The position numbers and the translations under genes are program-made. Under the pieces are notes generated by a model. That model saw only the letters and a list, made by a program, of their open reading frames with translations, had not been told where the DNA came from and did no database searches. A DNA stretch of 16,540 nucleotides, taken from contig DIHQ01000057.1 of NCBI GenBank assembly GCA_002420235.1, forward strand, positions 1 through 16,540, written 5' to 3'. Of the stretch, positions 7,350-15,148 are shown piece after piece. Origin of the DNA: Flavobacteriales bacterium UBA5692. Its GTDB lineage: Bacteria > Bacteroidota > Bacteroidia > Flavobacteriales_D > Sanyastnellaceae. Numbering within the stretch: position 1 is the first letter of the stretch; each line of letters starts with the position of its first letter.

Positions 7350-8894
7350 ATGAACAACCCTATTACGATATATTTATTTCTTAAGAAAAAGAATATTTTA
7401 TTGTTGTCTGTGTGGATGACAACTACTTGCTTTTCACAGGATTCTATAGACGAATGCAAATGGATGACATATACCTTTCCAAATGGAAAAATAGCAAGTG
7501 AAGGATGCTTAAAAAAAGGTCAACCCGAAGGAGTATGGACGGCATACCATGAGAATGGAAAGGTTAAGAGTAAAGGGAATCGTCGTGAGTTTTTACTTGA
7601 TGGTACGTGGAATTTTTTTGATTCTACAGGGGTAAAGCTGAAGTCAATTCAATATGAATCAGGGTTAAAATCAGGGTGGGAACGCAATTTTTTTTCCAAC
7701 GGTAAGGTGGAATTGGAGCAGCATTATGAAGCCGATCTAAAATCTGGTTGGACCTATGAATACAATAAAGATGGTCAAAGAATTAAGGCCATTCCCTTTA
7801 GAAAGAATATGGAGGATGGAAAAGGCAGGGAATATTCAGCTGATGGACGAATCATTGCCTTATTAGAATACGACACTGGATATTTGCGAAATGTAGAAAA
7901 GGTAAACAGATTCAATTCATTTGGGCAGAAGACGGGAATGTGGATGGAATGGACAGACGACGGAATTCTCCAAGAACAAGGACCCTGGGATTTAGGCGAA
8001 CGTAACGGATTATTTAGATTTTATGATCAATGGGGGCAGTTGGAGGACGTAGTGAAATACTTTCAAGGTGTTGTGGTTTCGGATGCTGCGGAAGTGCAGG
8101 AAATAGACATACGTACAACAACTCATTCAAATGGAACCATTGCAACTAGGTCTACCTATGAAAATGAGGTAAGAGTTGGAGTTTTCCATGAGTACGACGA
8201 ATCTGGTAAAATCATTGCTGGTGCTCTGTATGAGCAGGGAATTAAAATAGGCGAGGGTATTACCAATTCTGAAGGGAAACGCATAGGGGAGTGGAAGCAA
8301 TTTTATTCTGACGGTGCGCTGAAATCAGAAGGTGCATTTGGAGAGGGTAAACGGGAAGGCCGTTGGAAGTTTTATGCGGAGACAGGTGAATTGATCCAAG
8401 AAGGCACTTATCGGGATGGGGAATTTCATGGAAATTGGAGGTGGTATCATATCGAAGGTTTGTTGCATCGTGATGAATCTTACCGCAGAGGAAAAGCAGA
8501 CGGAAATTTTTTGGAATTGAATGATCAAGGAAAAACCTTGGTGGAAGGAAGGTATGATTACGGTTTGAAGCAAGGGCTTTGGGTCATGGACGTTAACGAT
8601 CATCGGGAGGAAGGCGATTATGTCGACGGTGAACGACATGGCATTTGGATCCACACTTATCCCAACGGTATAGTGCAATTCAAAGGTGAATTTGAGATGG
8701 GGATTCCTATTGGGAAGCATGTATATAGGCTATACAATGGTTCAATTGAGCGTGTGGAACGGTACAACCTCGGACAGCGTGAAGGCAAGTGGCTTTTTTT
8801 TGGACCAAATCAATCCCTGCAACAAACTTTGGAATATAAACGCGGCGAGCTGGTTCGAATTGATGGCAAACGAATCAAACCAACTGAGGGTTAA
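7350..8894 (+). CDS. Exported MORN/YwqK-type repeat protein
   Basis: A 514-residue protein. Residues 1-30 form a signal peptide with a fairly long N-region (KKK at 12-14), a hydrophobic core and a Bacteroidota-style FSQ end. From about residue 40 to 505 it is nearly all degenerate repeats of about 23 residues of the form NGK...EG.Y..G...G.W..Y, the MORN-variant seen in YwqK-family proteins. Examples are FPNGKIASEG, GVWTAYHENGKVKSKG, GEWKQFYSDGALKSEG and GRWKFYAETGELIQEG. Such proteins are predicted to form elongated beta-sheets; YwqK annotation as an antitoxin is poorly supported and I do not claim it. The ATG at 7350 is chosen because it begins the signal peptide; the frame stays open upstream to a TTG at 7248. 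The stop lies 14 bases before the kinase start, suggesting one operon. The function is unknown; a surface or periplasmic role is inferred. Confidence 0.85.
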   Translation: MNNPITIYLFLKKKNILLLSVWMTTTCFSQDSIDECKWMTYTFPNGKIASEGCLKKGQPEGVWTAYHENGKVKSKGNRREFLLDGTWNFFDSTGVKLKSIQYESGLKSGWERNFFSNGKVELEQHYEADLKSGWTYEYNKDGQRIKAIPFRKNMEDGKGREYSADGRIIALLEYDTGYLRNVEKVNRFNSFGQKTGMWMEWTDDGILQEQGPWDLGERNGLFRFYDQWGQLEDVVKYFQGVVVSDAAEVQEIDIRTTTHSNGTIATRSTYENEVRVGVFHEYDESGKIIAGALYEQGIKIGEGITNSEGKRIGEWKQFYSDGALKSEGAFGEGKREGRWKFYAETGELIQEGTYRDGEFHGNWRWYHIEGLLHRDESYRRGKADGNFLELNDQGKTLVEGRYDYGLKQGLWVMDVNDHREEGDYVDGERHGIWIHTYPNGIVQFKGEFEMGIPIGKHVYRLYNGSIERVERYNLGQREGKWLFFGPNQSLQQTLEYKRGELVRIDGKRIKPTEG

Positions 8895-8908
8895 CTTAGA
8901 GGAATAGG

Positions 8909-11788
8909 ATGGAAACCAAGGAACAAATGGTGGCTTGGACGGATGCCTGGACTGACCCCACATTGGTTTTCAGTGGCACAGGTGATTTGTTGCACACAAA
9001 TGCAGCTGCATTAAAGGTTTTTTCAGATTTAGAAAGAAAAGAAGCGGTTGATGTTTGGAGCTACATCCACACACACCCTGAATTGCACCCATTTTCATGG
9101 TCTAGCGCATCGGAGTCAGCCACTTACACAGTTCATCCCGGAAGGGTCGAGGAATGTTATTTTGCTGTATTTAAAGATTCTCGCAAGCCAGGTGAATTAG
9201 TGGCTGCGTTGAACCATAACAAACTACTGTACAGCGGATTGGCTAACGGTACAATCGAAGGGTTGGCGTTGATCAGCCGAGGTAAAGTAATGGACTCAAA
9301 CCCGCAACTTTGGCAGATTATTGGAGCATCCAATGCCCTTGAGATGTCGGAAGTTAACATCGAGAGCTTGCTAGGAATGCGCAATTGGAAGCGATTGGCT
9401 GTCAGACTGGGAGAGGTTATCGAGTTTGAATTTGTAAATACTATTGGGAAACACGTCGTGGTTGAAGGGAGGATGACTAGAATTGGCAATAGTGTCGACG
9501 ATCGTGCGTTGGCCTTGTTGGACATTACCGAGAAACGAAAAATTTCTAAAGACTTACTTCAGACCAAAGAAAGGTTCCGACTGCTGGTTGAAACCAACCC
9601 ATTTGGCTTGTTTTTGGTTGTAAGAAATGAAATTCGTTATGCGAACCAATCCGGTTTGAAGGTGCTTGCCGTTCAAGACGAAGAGGAGGTATACGGGCAG
9701 AGACTTTCAAGTTTTTTTGAGACGGGCGACCAGGTTCGGATAAAGGAGGATATAGATCGCATCTTAGCTGGAGAGAAGACAGCTTATCTGGAGGTTTCCA
9801 TACTACAAGCGAATGGAGATGTGAGGGAAGTAGGGATTCAAATGGTATTAAGCTTCTTTGATAATCAACCAGCGGTCCAAGTCACAGTTAACGATTTATC
9901 AACGCGAATGCAATTGGTACGAGAGCAAATGCGCCGTTCATCAGCAGAAGAAGCTAATGTGTTGTTAAAAGAAGAGATCAATCAGCACCAGAAGACGCAA
10001 AAGCAATTGATACGAGCCGAACGCTTCAATCGATCAATCATCGAAAGCTCCATTGATATGATTATGGCGTTTGATGAAGAGGGAAAGATTATCCAATTTA
10101 ACCACGCTGCATCTGTTGAATTCGGCCTAACTGCCGAAGACGCGATGCAATTGAAAGGACACGAATTTCTTGAGAATCCAAAGGAGTTTCAGGTCATCAT
10201 GGAGGACTTACGTAAGCAACGCTATTACGCTGGCGAGGTTGCAGGTCGCCGTTCAAGCGAAGAGGTGTTTCAGATGCTCATTTCCATTGCGGCTTTGCAG
10301 AACGAACAAGGGGAAGATACAGGATTCGTTTTGGTAGGCAGGGATATAACAGACATCCGATTGGCCGAGCAAGAGCTGCGGCGGAGTGAGGAACGATATC
10401 GGGACATCCTCGACAATGCGAGCGACCTGGTCTTTTTGGTCGATGAAACAGGACGGTTGACGTACGCAAATCCAGCGTTTTTCTCTACTCTGGGGTACGA
10501 TGCAAAAGCATTAAAAACAATAAAGGTCCAAGAAATTGCAGCCCCCCCTGAAGGCGAAAACCTCGATGACTGGAAACATTGGCTGGTGGGAGACAGCAAC
10601 GAACTAAACTTTCGTAGCCGAGACGGCGAAGACCTGAGAATGCTAGGCGGGGGATCAGTGCAGACGAACACGAAGGGTGACTTAATAGGACTGCGCTGTA
10701 TTTACCTAAATGTGTCTGAGGTTCGCGCATATAAACGCTCGGCCTTGATGCAGTCGGCCAAGCTGGAATCAATATTCAATTCGACACGGTACCTGCTCAT
10801 GTTTACCATTGATCAAGAATTCAATGTGACATCGGTTAACCAAAACCTTGTTGACATATTGAAGGAGCAGTTTGACTTTGACACATTCGTTGGAACCCCA
10901 ATCATCAAATTACTGAAAGAGGTTGTTTCAGAGGAGTTTTATAAGGGGCAGTTTCAGTTGTTTGACCGCGCGGCAGAGGGGGTGCAGCAGCAGTTTGAGT
11001 TGCCCTTGGTAAATCAACAAGGACAAGTGGTGTGGTACCAATTATTTGTCAACCCGGTTCAGTATGAGGAGGGCACCAACGAACTCAGTTGTATTGCCTA
11101 TGATATCACAGAAAGAAAAGAGATTGACAATCAAATTCGCGAAGCTCTGAAGGAGAAGGAAATATTACTTCAGGAAGTGCATCACCGCGTGAAAAACAAT
11201 TTGCAGGTTATTTCCAGCATGCTGAACCTTCAAAGGCGGTTTGTCGATGACCCGAAGATGCTCGATGTTTTGGAAGAGAGCCAAAACCGCATTTCAACGA
11301 TGAGCTTCATCCATGAGAGCCTTTATAAGAATTCGGACTTTAGTTCGATAGGTTTTTCAGATTATTTGGAGCGATTGACACAAAACCTAATTCACAGTTA
11401 TTCAAATGTGGCCCAAGGGGTTGAGTTGGTTTCAGAGCTTGATGATATACACATTAATCTCAAACAGGCGATACCGTGTGGCTTGATTGTTAACGAGTTG
11501 ATTTCGAATTGTTTGAAGTATGCGTTCAAGGACATGTCATCTGGAAAAATTTACTTGCGCGTTCAGAGTGTCGGAGAACAAATGGAGATTCAGGTTGCAG
11601 ATAACGGGGTGGGCCTTCCGGATGATTTTAACTTCGAAACCAACGAGAGCTTAGGGGTTTATCTGGTTCAAGCCTTGACGGACCAAATCGACGGAAAGCT
11701 AATTGTGGATAACAAACACAGTGATAATACGTTAGAATGGGCAACAGGGGCATCATTTTTGGTTAGTTTTACCCCACTGACCGATTAA
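8909..11788 (+). CDS. Multi-PAS sensor histidine kinase, HisKA_2 type, no membrane segments
   Basis: A 959-residue signalling kinase. I see no signal peptide or transmembrane stretch, so it should be cytosolic. About six PAS-like modules are recognisable (roughly 13-90, 105-207, 220-335, 370-485, 495-605, 617-736). The later ones are clearest, with links such as DITEKRK, GRDITDIRLAEQELRRSEERYRDIL (473-501) and YDITERKE. The transmitter begins with EVHHRVKNNLQ; His758 is the likely phosphorylated residue of the HisKA_2 family. It continues with the ATP-binding N-box NELISNCLKYAF (Asn862) and DNGVGLP (Asp898). The ligands of the PAS domains cannot be read from sequence. An AGAGGA at 8898-8903 lies five bases before the ATG and may be a true Shine-Dalgarno element. 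It sits 12 bp upstream of a REC-LytTR regulator, its likely phosphoacceptor. Confidence 0.93.
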   Translation: METKEQMVAWTDAWTDPTLVFSGTGDLLHTNAAALKVFSDLERKEAVDVWSYIHTHPELHPFSWSSASESATYTVHPGRVEECYFAVFKDSRKPGELVAALNHNKLLYSGLANGTIEGLALISRGKVMDSNPQLWQIIGASNALEMSEVNIESLLGMRNWKRLAVRLGEVIEFEFVNTIGKHVVVEGRMTRIGNSVDDRALALLDITEKRKISKDLLQTKERFRLLVETNPFGLFLVVRNEIRYANQSGLKVLAVQDEEEVYGQRLSSFFETGDQVRIKEDIDRILAGEKTAYLEVSILQANGDVREVGIQMVLSFFDNQPAVQVTVNDLSTRMQLVREQMRRSSAEEANVLLKEEINQHQKTQKQLIRAERFNRSIIESSIDMIMAFDEEGKIIQFNHAASVEFGLTAEDAMQLKGHEFLENPKEFQVIMEDLRKQRYYAGEVAGRRSSEEVFQMLISIAALQNEQGEDTGFVLVGRDITDIRLAEQELRRSEERYRDILDNASDLVFLVDETGRLTYANPAFFSTLGYDAKALKTIKVQEIAAPPEGENLDDWKHWLVGDSNELNFRSRDGEDLRMLGGGSVQTNTKGDLIGLRCIYLNVSEVRAYKRSALMQSAKLESIFNSTRYLLMFTIDQEFNVTSVNQNLVDILKEQFDFDTFVGTPIIKLLKEVVSEEFYKGQFQLFDRAAEGVQQQFELPLVNQQGQVVWYQLFVNPVQYEEGTNELSCIAYDITERKEIDNQIREALKEKEILLQEVHHRVKNNLQVISSMLNLQRRFVDDPKMLDVLEESQNRISTMSFIHESLYKNSDFSSIGFSDYLERLTQNLIHSYSNVAQGVELVSELDDIHINLKQAIPCGLIVNELISNCLKYAFKDMSSGKIYLRVQSVGEQMEIQVADNGVGLPDDFNFETNESLGVYLVQALTDQIDGKLIVDNKHSDNTLEWATGASFLVSFTPLTD

Positions 11789-11800
11789 AAACCACTTGTC

Positions 11801-12550
11801 ATGCCGATTAACATTCTTATAACCGAAGACGAGAGCATTGTGCGCAAAGACATCGAGCGCTGCCTTGGGAACCTGGGCTATAACGTTGTGGGGTCTGCGG
11901 ATAATGGAGAAGACGCGATAAATATGGCCATGAAACACAAGCCAGACCTGGCATTGATGGACATCATGATCAAAGGCGATATGAACGGCATTGCCGCTGC
12001 GGAGGAGATTAAGCGCAATATGGATATTCCGGTGGTTTTCTTAACGGCTTATGCGGATGAAAGCACCCTGAACGAAGCCAAAATGGCGGAGCCACACGGC
12101 TACATTTTGAAGCCATTCAAGGATGTTGACATTCAAACAGCCATCGAAATGGCTTTGCACAAGCATGGTAAAGAGCAGGAGGTGCGGCAAGAAACAGAGT
12201 TTCTAAGGAGCTTAGCCGAGCACAAGGAAGACTCTGACATCATTTTCGTAAAGAACCGCAGCCGGCTAATTCGGGTCAAGAATGACGACCTGTTATTTGT
12301 TGAGGCGCTCAAAGATTATGTTGTCGTGCACACAACCACGGAGAGCTACACCATACACTCTACAATGAAAGATGTGGAAACAAAGCTTAGCGGAGTTGAA
12401 TTTATGCGCGTTCACCGGAGCTACATCGTTAACATTGAAGCCGTTAAAAGCATTAAATACTCGATGATTAGCATTCGAGGCATGGAAAAAGAAATTCCAG
12501 TTGGAGGAAGCTATAAAGACAAATTAGCTCAACGTATAAACCTGCTTTAA
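11801..12550 (+). CDS. Response regulator, REC-LytTR type
   Basis: A 249-residue two-domain transcription regulator. The receiver domain (about 4-120) has the acidic pair Glu9/Asp10, phosphoacceptor Asp54 in LMDIMI, Thr82 in LTAYAD and Lys104 in LKPF, all expected for an active receiver. After a linker of about 25 residues, residues about 145-249 form a LytTR DNA-binding domain (FVKNRSRLIRVKNDDLLFVEA, then DYVVVHT, FMRVHRSYIVNIEAVKSI). LytTR domains typically bind paired short sites upstream of promoters. Gene order and 12-bp spacing make it the partner of the multi-PAS kinase. Its targets are unknown; autoregulation through the half-sites upstream of 7350 is a testable idea. It converges on the peroxide-defence cluster across 135 bp, in which no clear terminator hairpin with a T-run was found. 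Confidence 0.95.
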   Translation: MPINILITEDESIVRKDIERCLGNLGYNVVGSADNGEDAINMAMKHKPDLALMDIMIKGDMNGIAAAEEIKRNMDIPVVFLTAYADESTLNEAKMAEPHGYILKPFKDVDIQTAIEMALHKHGKEQEVRQETEFLRSLAEHKEDSDIIFVKNRSRLIRVKNDDLLFVEALKDYVVVHTTTESYTIHSTMKDVETKLSGVEFMRVHRSYIVNIEAVKSIKYSMISIRGMEKEIPVGGSYKDKLAQRINLL

Positions 12551-12685
12551 AACGCAGGGACGTTTGGTGGCGAACTACTGAGACCAACGGAACGCCGCAT
12601 CATTTATATGAACACACTCTAGAGCAAAACGGGACGCTCAAGAAGAAACGGTACAATCCCTTATTGCAAAGCGTCGCGATCCGAG

Positions 12686-12943
12686 TTACTGACCGACCGA
12701 ACCCATGACGCGTTTCATGAAGCTGTTTAAAGCCTCTCCCTTCGGAGTGCCATTGTCCATTAACTCCTGGACCTCTAGGGCGCCGAAGAGGTTGGAAATC
12801 AACTCACCAACAACATCAACTTCTTCGGCTTTGAGGTTTTCACTTTCGGCCATGTGTTCTAGCGCTTCGACTGCTTCTATGATGAAGTCGCGGTCGTTCC
12901 GCTCGATGAACTCCACAATGTGTTTAATCAAAGGCAATCTCAT
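12686..12943 (-). CDS. Small conserved Bacteroidota protein, DUF6952-like
   Basis: An 85-residue acidic, apparently all-helical protein without signal peptide, membrane segment or cysteine. It begins MRLPLIKHIVEFIERND and continues with heptad-like helices (EAVEALEHMAESENL, VVGELISNLFGALEVQEL). From memory it resembles the DUF6952 family, small Flavobacteria-type proteins found next to a thioredoxin and a peroxiredoxin; that family name is recalled, not searched. Its start overlaps the thioredoxin gene's end by 20 bases in another frame, so it is very likely cotranslated with it. It is the last gene of the minus-strand cluster. Function is unknown; an accessory to the thioredoxin-peroxiredoxin pair is inferred from position only. 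Confidence 0.8.
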   Translation of the reverse strand: MRLPLIKHIVEFIERNDRDFIIEAVEALEHMAESENLKAEEVDVVGELISNLFGALEVQELMDNGTPKGEALNSFMKRVMGSVGQ

Positions 12944-13232
12944 CGACTAATTCTTTGAGGACTTCGAATTTGTTGGTTTGTACCTGGCTCAATAGCGCGC
13001 CGTTTGAGAAAGCTGCGAAGGTGGGTAGGTTGTCCACGTTTGCTAGCTGACGGGAAGCCGGAAATTTTTCAGCGTCGACCATTACAAATACAGAATTCTC
13101 GTTTTCACGGGCGAGTTTCTTGAATTTCGGCTTCATTATGCGGCAGTTACCGCACCACCCTGCAGAGTATTGAACGACCACCTTAGCGTTTTCGTTTACA
13201 ACAGCTTGTAAATTGTCTTCTTGGAGCTCCAT
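12924..13232 (-). CDS. Thioredoxin family protein
   Basis: A 102-residue cytosolic thioredoxin-fold protein, close to the family's usual length of about 105. The redox motif is WCGNC (Cys27, Cys30), different from the classical WCGPC, and the cis-proline segment is NLPTF (Pro70). The Gly-Asn pair between the cysteines may change the redox potential. The ATG at 13232 is chosen because it lies five bases beyond the peroxiredoxin stop; a longer frame to 13265 would add 11 polar residues encoded inside the peroxiredoxin gene. Position between a 2-Cys peroxiredoxin and a DUF6952-like gene suggests it recycles that peroxiredoxin, which is inference. Confidence 0.92.
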   Translation of the reverse strand: MELQEDNLQAVVNENAKVVVQYSAGWCGNCRIMKPKFKKLARENENSVFVMVDAEKFPASRQLANVDNLPTFAAFSNGALLSQVQTNKFEVLKELVDEIAFD

Positions 13233-13236
13233 TGTT

Positions 13237-13875
13237 TTAGTTGTTTGCGAGGTAGTCGATGACACCCTCGCGATTTTCTTTCATCGCTTCCTTTCCCTTT
13301 TCCCAGTTGGCGGGGCAAACCTCTCCTTTTACTTGAACGTGTGTGTAGGCATCAATTAAACGAAGAAACTCATCTACATTTCGTCCGACCGGCATGTGGT
13401 TGACACCCTCATGAAATACCAATCCCTTTTCATCAATTAAGTAAGTGGCTCGGTACGTGACAAAATCTCCCTCGATTAATTCTAAGCCTGTTTCTTCATT
13501 TAGAGTTCGATTTGTCACTTCCAAGATGTCTAGGACTCGAGAAAGGTTTCGGTTGCTGTCTGCGAGAAGATCGTAGGTGACTCCCTCAATACCCCCGTCG
13601 TCTTTCGCTGTGTTTAACCACGCAAAGTGCACTTCAGCGGTATCGCACGAAGCCCCAACGACGATGGTGTTTCGCTTTTCAAATTCGGGCAGCGCATCTT
13701 GAAAGGCATGCAACTCAGTGGGGCAAACGAATGTGAAGTCTTTGGGGTACCAAAAGAGCAGCACTTTTTTGCCTTGTTGAAGGGCTTTTTCTACTACATT
13801 CAACTCAAATGCGTCTCCCATGTCATTCATTGCTTTCACGGCAATGCTTGGGAACGTTGTACCAACGATGCTCAT
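13237..13875 (-). CDS. Typical 2-Cys peroxiredoxin (AhpC/Prx1 group)
   Basis: A 212-residue thiol peroxidase that reduces hydrogen peroxide and organic hydroperoxides. The active site PKDFTFVCPTE holds Pro44, Thr48 and the peroxidatic Cys51; Arg142 in YRATYLID completes it. The resolving cysteine is Cys187 in GEVCPANW, followed by the usual C-terminal helix. Length and motifs fit the Prx1/AhpC group. It is the first gene of a three-gene minus-strand cluster, four bases ahead of the thioredoxin, its probable reductant. The 174-bp gap to the divergent hydrolase should hold its promoter. I could not place a clear Bacteroidota-type promoter or an OxyR-like site there by eye. Confidence 0.96.
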   Translation of the reverse strand: MSIVGTTFPSIAVKAMNDMGDAFELNVVEKALQQGKKVLLFWYPKDFTFVCPTELHAFQDALPEFEKRNTIVVGASCDTAEVHFAWLNTAKDDGGIEGVTYDLLADSNRNLSRVLDILEVTNRTLNEETGLELIEGDFVTYRATYLIDEKGLVFHEGVNHMPVGRNVDEFLRLIDAYTHVQVKGEVCPANWEKGKEAMKENREGVIDYLANN

Positions 13876-14049
13876 ATTATTTGTCTAATTGAAGACGGGT
13901 TAGAAACGGCTTTCCAATTAGTTCATCGCGTTCAAGACGAAGGGTTTGATGGAAAAAACGTAAAGCCAACCCAGAAGTGTATTTGTCCAACTAACACAGA
14001 CCTAAGGGATAGGTTCACGACCATTAAGAGGAGCTTAAACTTATTTGCA

Positions 14050-15138
14050 ATGAAAAAGGGTGTTTTTGTCTCAATAATTTTGGTATTGACCCTGAATGTT
14101 TTGGGCCAAGCGCTGGAAACAGAATGGGCTCTTGTTGATTCAGACCGAAACGACAGACAAGTTCCTTGTATGGTGTGGTATCCATCAAATAATTCAGGGC
14201 CCTATCCTACGGTAATCTTTGCTCACGGCTTTTTTTTGGCTCCTGATGATTACGAGGGTTTGGCAGAGGCAATTGTGAGCGAGGGCTATGTGTTTGTGTC
14301 GATCGCCACTGAGCAGGGGTTTGCAGTAGATCATGAAGCATATGGCCAAGACTTGGCTTTTGTAGCCGAGGAAATAACGACAAATGGGGTGGGAGGCATT
14401 CTGGATGGAGCCCTTGACGGTCGAATTGCGATAGGGGGACACAGCATGGGTGGGGGAGCGTCTTGGTTATCGGCAGAATCTAACCCTCCAGTTGATGTGT
14501 TTTTTGCATTGGCTCCGGCGGAGACAAACCCGTCAGCGGTCGCTGCGGGAGAATTAATTGAAGCGCCCTCAATGGTGATTTCAGGGACAAATGATTTTGT
14601 GACTCTTCCTGCGACACAACACGAGCCCATATATGAGTCGGCAGAGAACTCGATTTGCAGTGCGTTTATCTCTATTTTGGAGGGTGGACATTGCGGTTAT
14701 GCCGATCCCGGAACGTTATGCGATTTAGGGGAAATTGGGTTTCAAGGGCTCTCACATGATGAGCAATTAGCGCTATCACTTAGTGTTTTGGTGCCGTGGT
14801 TGGATGCTTTTCTCAAAGACGACCCCGGGGGTTTAGAAATACTGGACCTAGCCGGAGAATCTTCAGAACTGGAGCTGAATTTATTATGTGCGCTGGACTT
14901 AATGGAAGGTGTTTTAGACCATGGAGGAATTGAAATCTTTTATCGAGACCCACCCTATGGCCTAACGTTATGGAACAAAACCAACAACCAGGTACAAGTT
15001 ACACTTTGGTCAGTTTATGGAAGCGGGGTGGTCCAGTATACCCTCGGTGTTAACGAGAAATGGACACCAGTTGGTTTAAGCGGGGTGTATGTGATGATAG
15101 CCGGGGGGTCGGCCGCAAGGATGGTTTTGATTCGCTGA
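14050..15138 (+). CDS. Secreted alpha/beta hydrolase with probable T9SS C-terminal sorting domain
   Basis: A 362-residue exported esterase-like enzyme. Residues 1-20 are a signal peptide (MKKGVFVSIILVLTLNVLGQ). The hydrolase core has the oxyanion loop FAHGFF, the nucleophile elbow GHSMGG (Ser132), a likely acid Asp182 in SGTNDF and His214 in EGGHCGY. The fold resembles the dienelactone-hydrolase / chlorophyllase / polyester-hydrolase group; the substrate cannot be assigned. Residues about 290-362 resemble a type A type IX secretion C-terminal domain, with the late pattern LSGVYVMI followed by a strand ending MVLIR, so export across the outer membrane is inferred. The frame is open upstream to 13627, but that part lies antisense to the peroxiredoxin and in the intergenic gap; the signal peptide fixes the start. 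The stop is six bases from the stop of the convergent glycosidase. Confidence 0.87.
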   Translation: MKKGVFVSIILVLTLNVLGQALETEWALVDSDRNDRQVPCMVWYPSNNSGPYPTVIFAHGFFLAPDDYEGLAEAIVSEGYVFVSIATEQGFAVDHEAYGQDLAFVAEEITTNGVGGILDGALDGRIAIGGHSMGGGASWLSAESNPPVDVFFALAPAETNPSAVAAGELIEAPSMVISGTNDFVTLPATQHEPIYESAENSICSAFISILEGGHCGYADPGTLCDLGEIGFQGLSHDEQLALSLSVLVPWLDAFLKDDPGGLEILDLAGESSELELNLLCALDLMEGVLDHGGIEIFYRDPPYGLTLWNKTNNQVQVTLWSVYGSGVVQYTLGVNEKWTPVGLSGVYVMIAGGSAARMVLIR

Positions 15139-15148
15139 GCTTGCTCAG
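15135..15148. terminator. Small palindrome over both convergent stop codons
   Basis: CTGAGC-TT-GCTCAG is a perfect inverted repeat that contains the TGA of the hydrolase and, on the other strand, the TGA of the glycosidase. It can fold as a five-pair stem with a four-base loop. There is no T-run on either side, so a bidirectional terminator is only a weak possibility. Confidence 0.2.

Noticed and set aside
7350..8894. Toxin-antitoxin role suggested by the common YwqK antitoxin label
   Set aside because: The protein has a signal peptide and no toxin gene is adjacent; the label is a weak transfer from repeat similarity.
11704..11712. Perfect DnaA-box match (TGTGGATAA) inside the kinase gene
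   Set aside because: A single box in coding sequence with no cluster or adjacent unwinding element; a 9-mer match is easily due to chance, so it is not taken as an origin.
12551..12685. Terminator between the convergent regulator and the DUF6952-like gene
   Set aside because: Only a weak TTGGT/ACCAA pairing with a long loop was seen and no T-run follows it.
13627..14049. N-terminal extension of the alpha/beta hydrolase frame
   Set aside because: The extension runs antisense through the peroxiredoxin gene and then through the intergenic gap; a good signal peptide begins at 14050.
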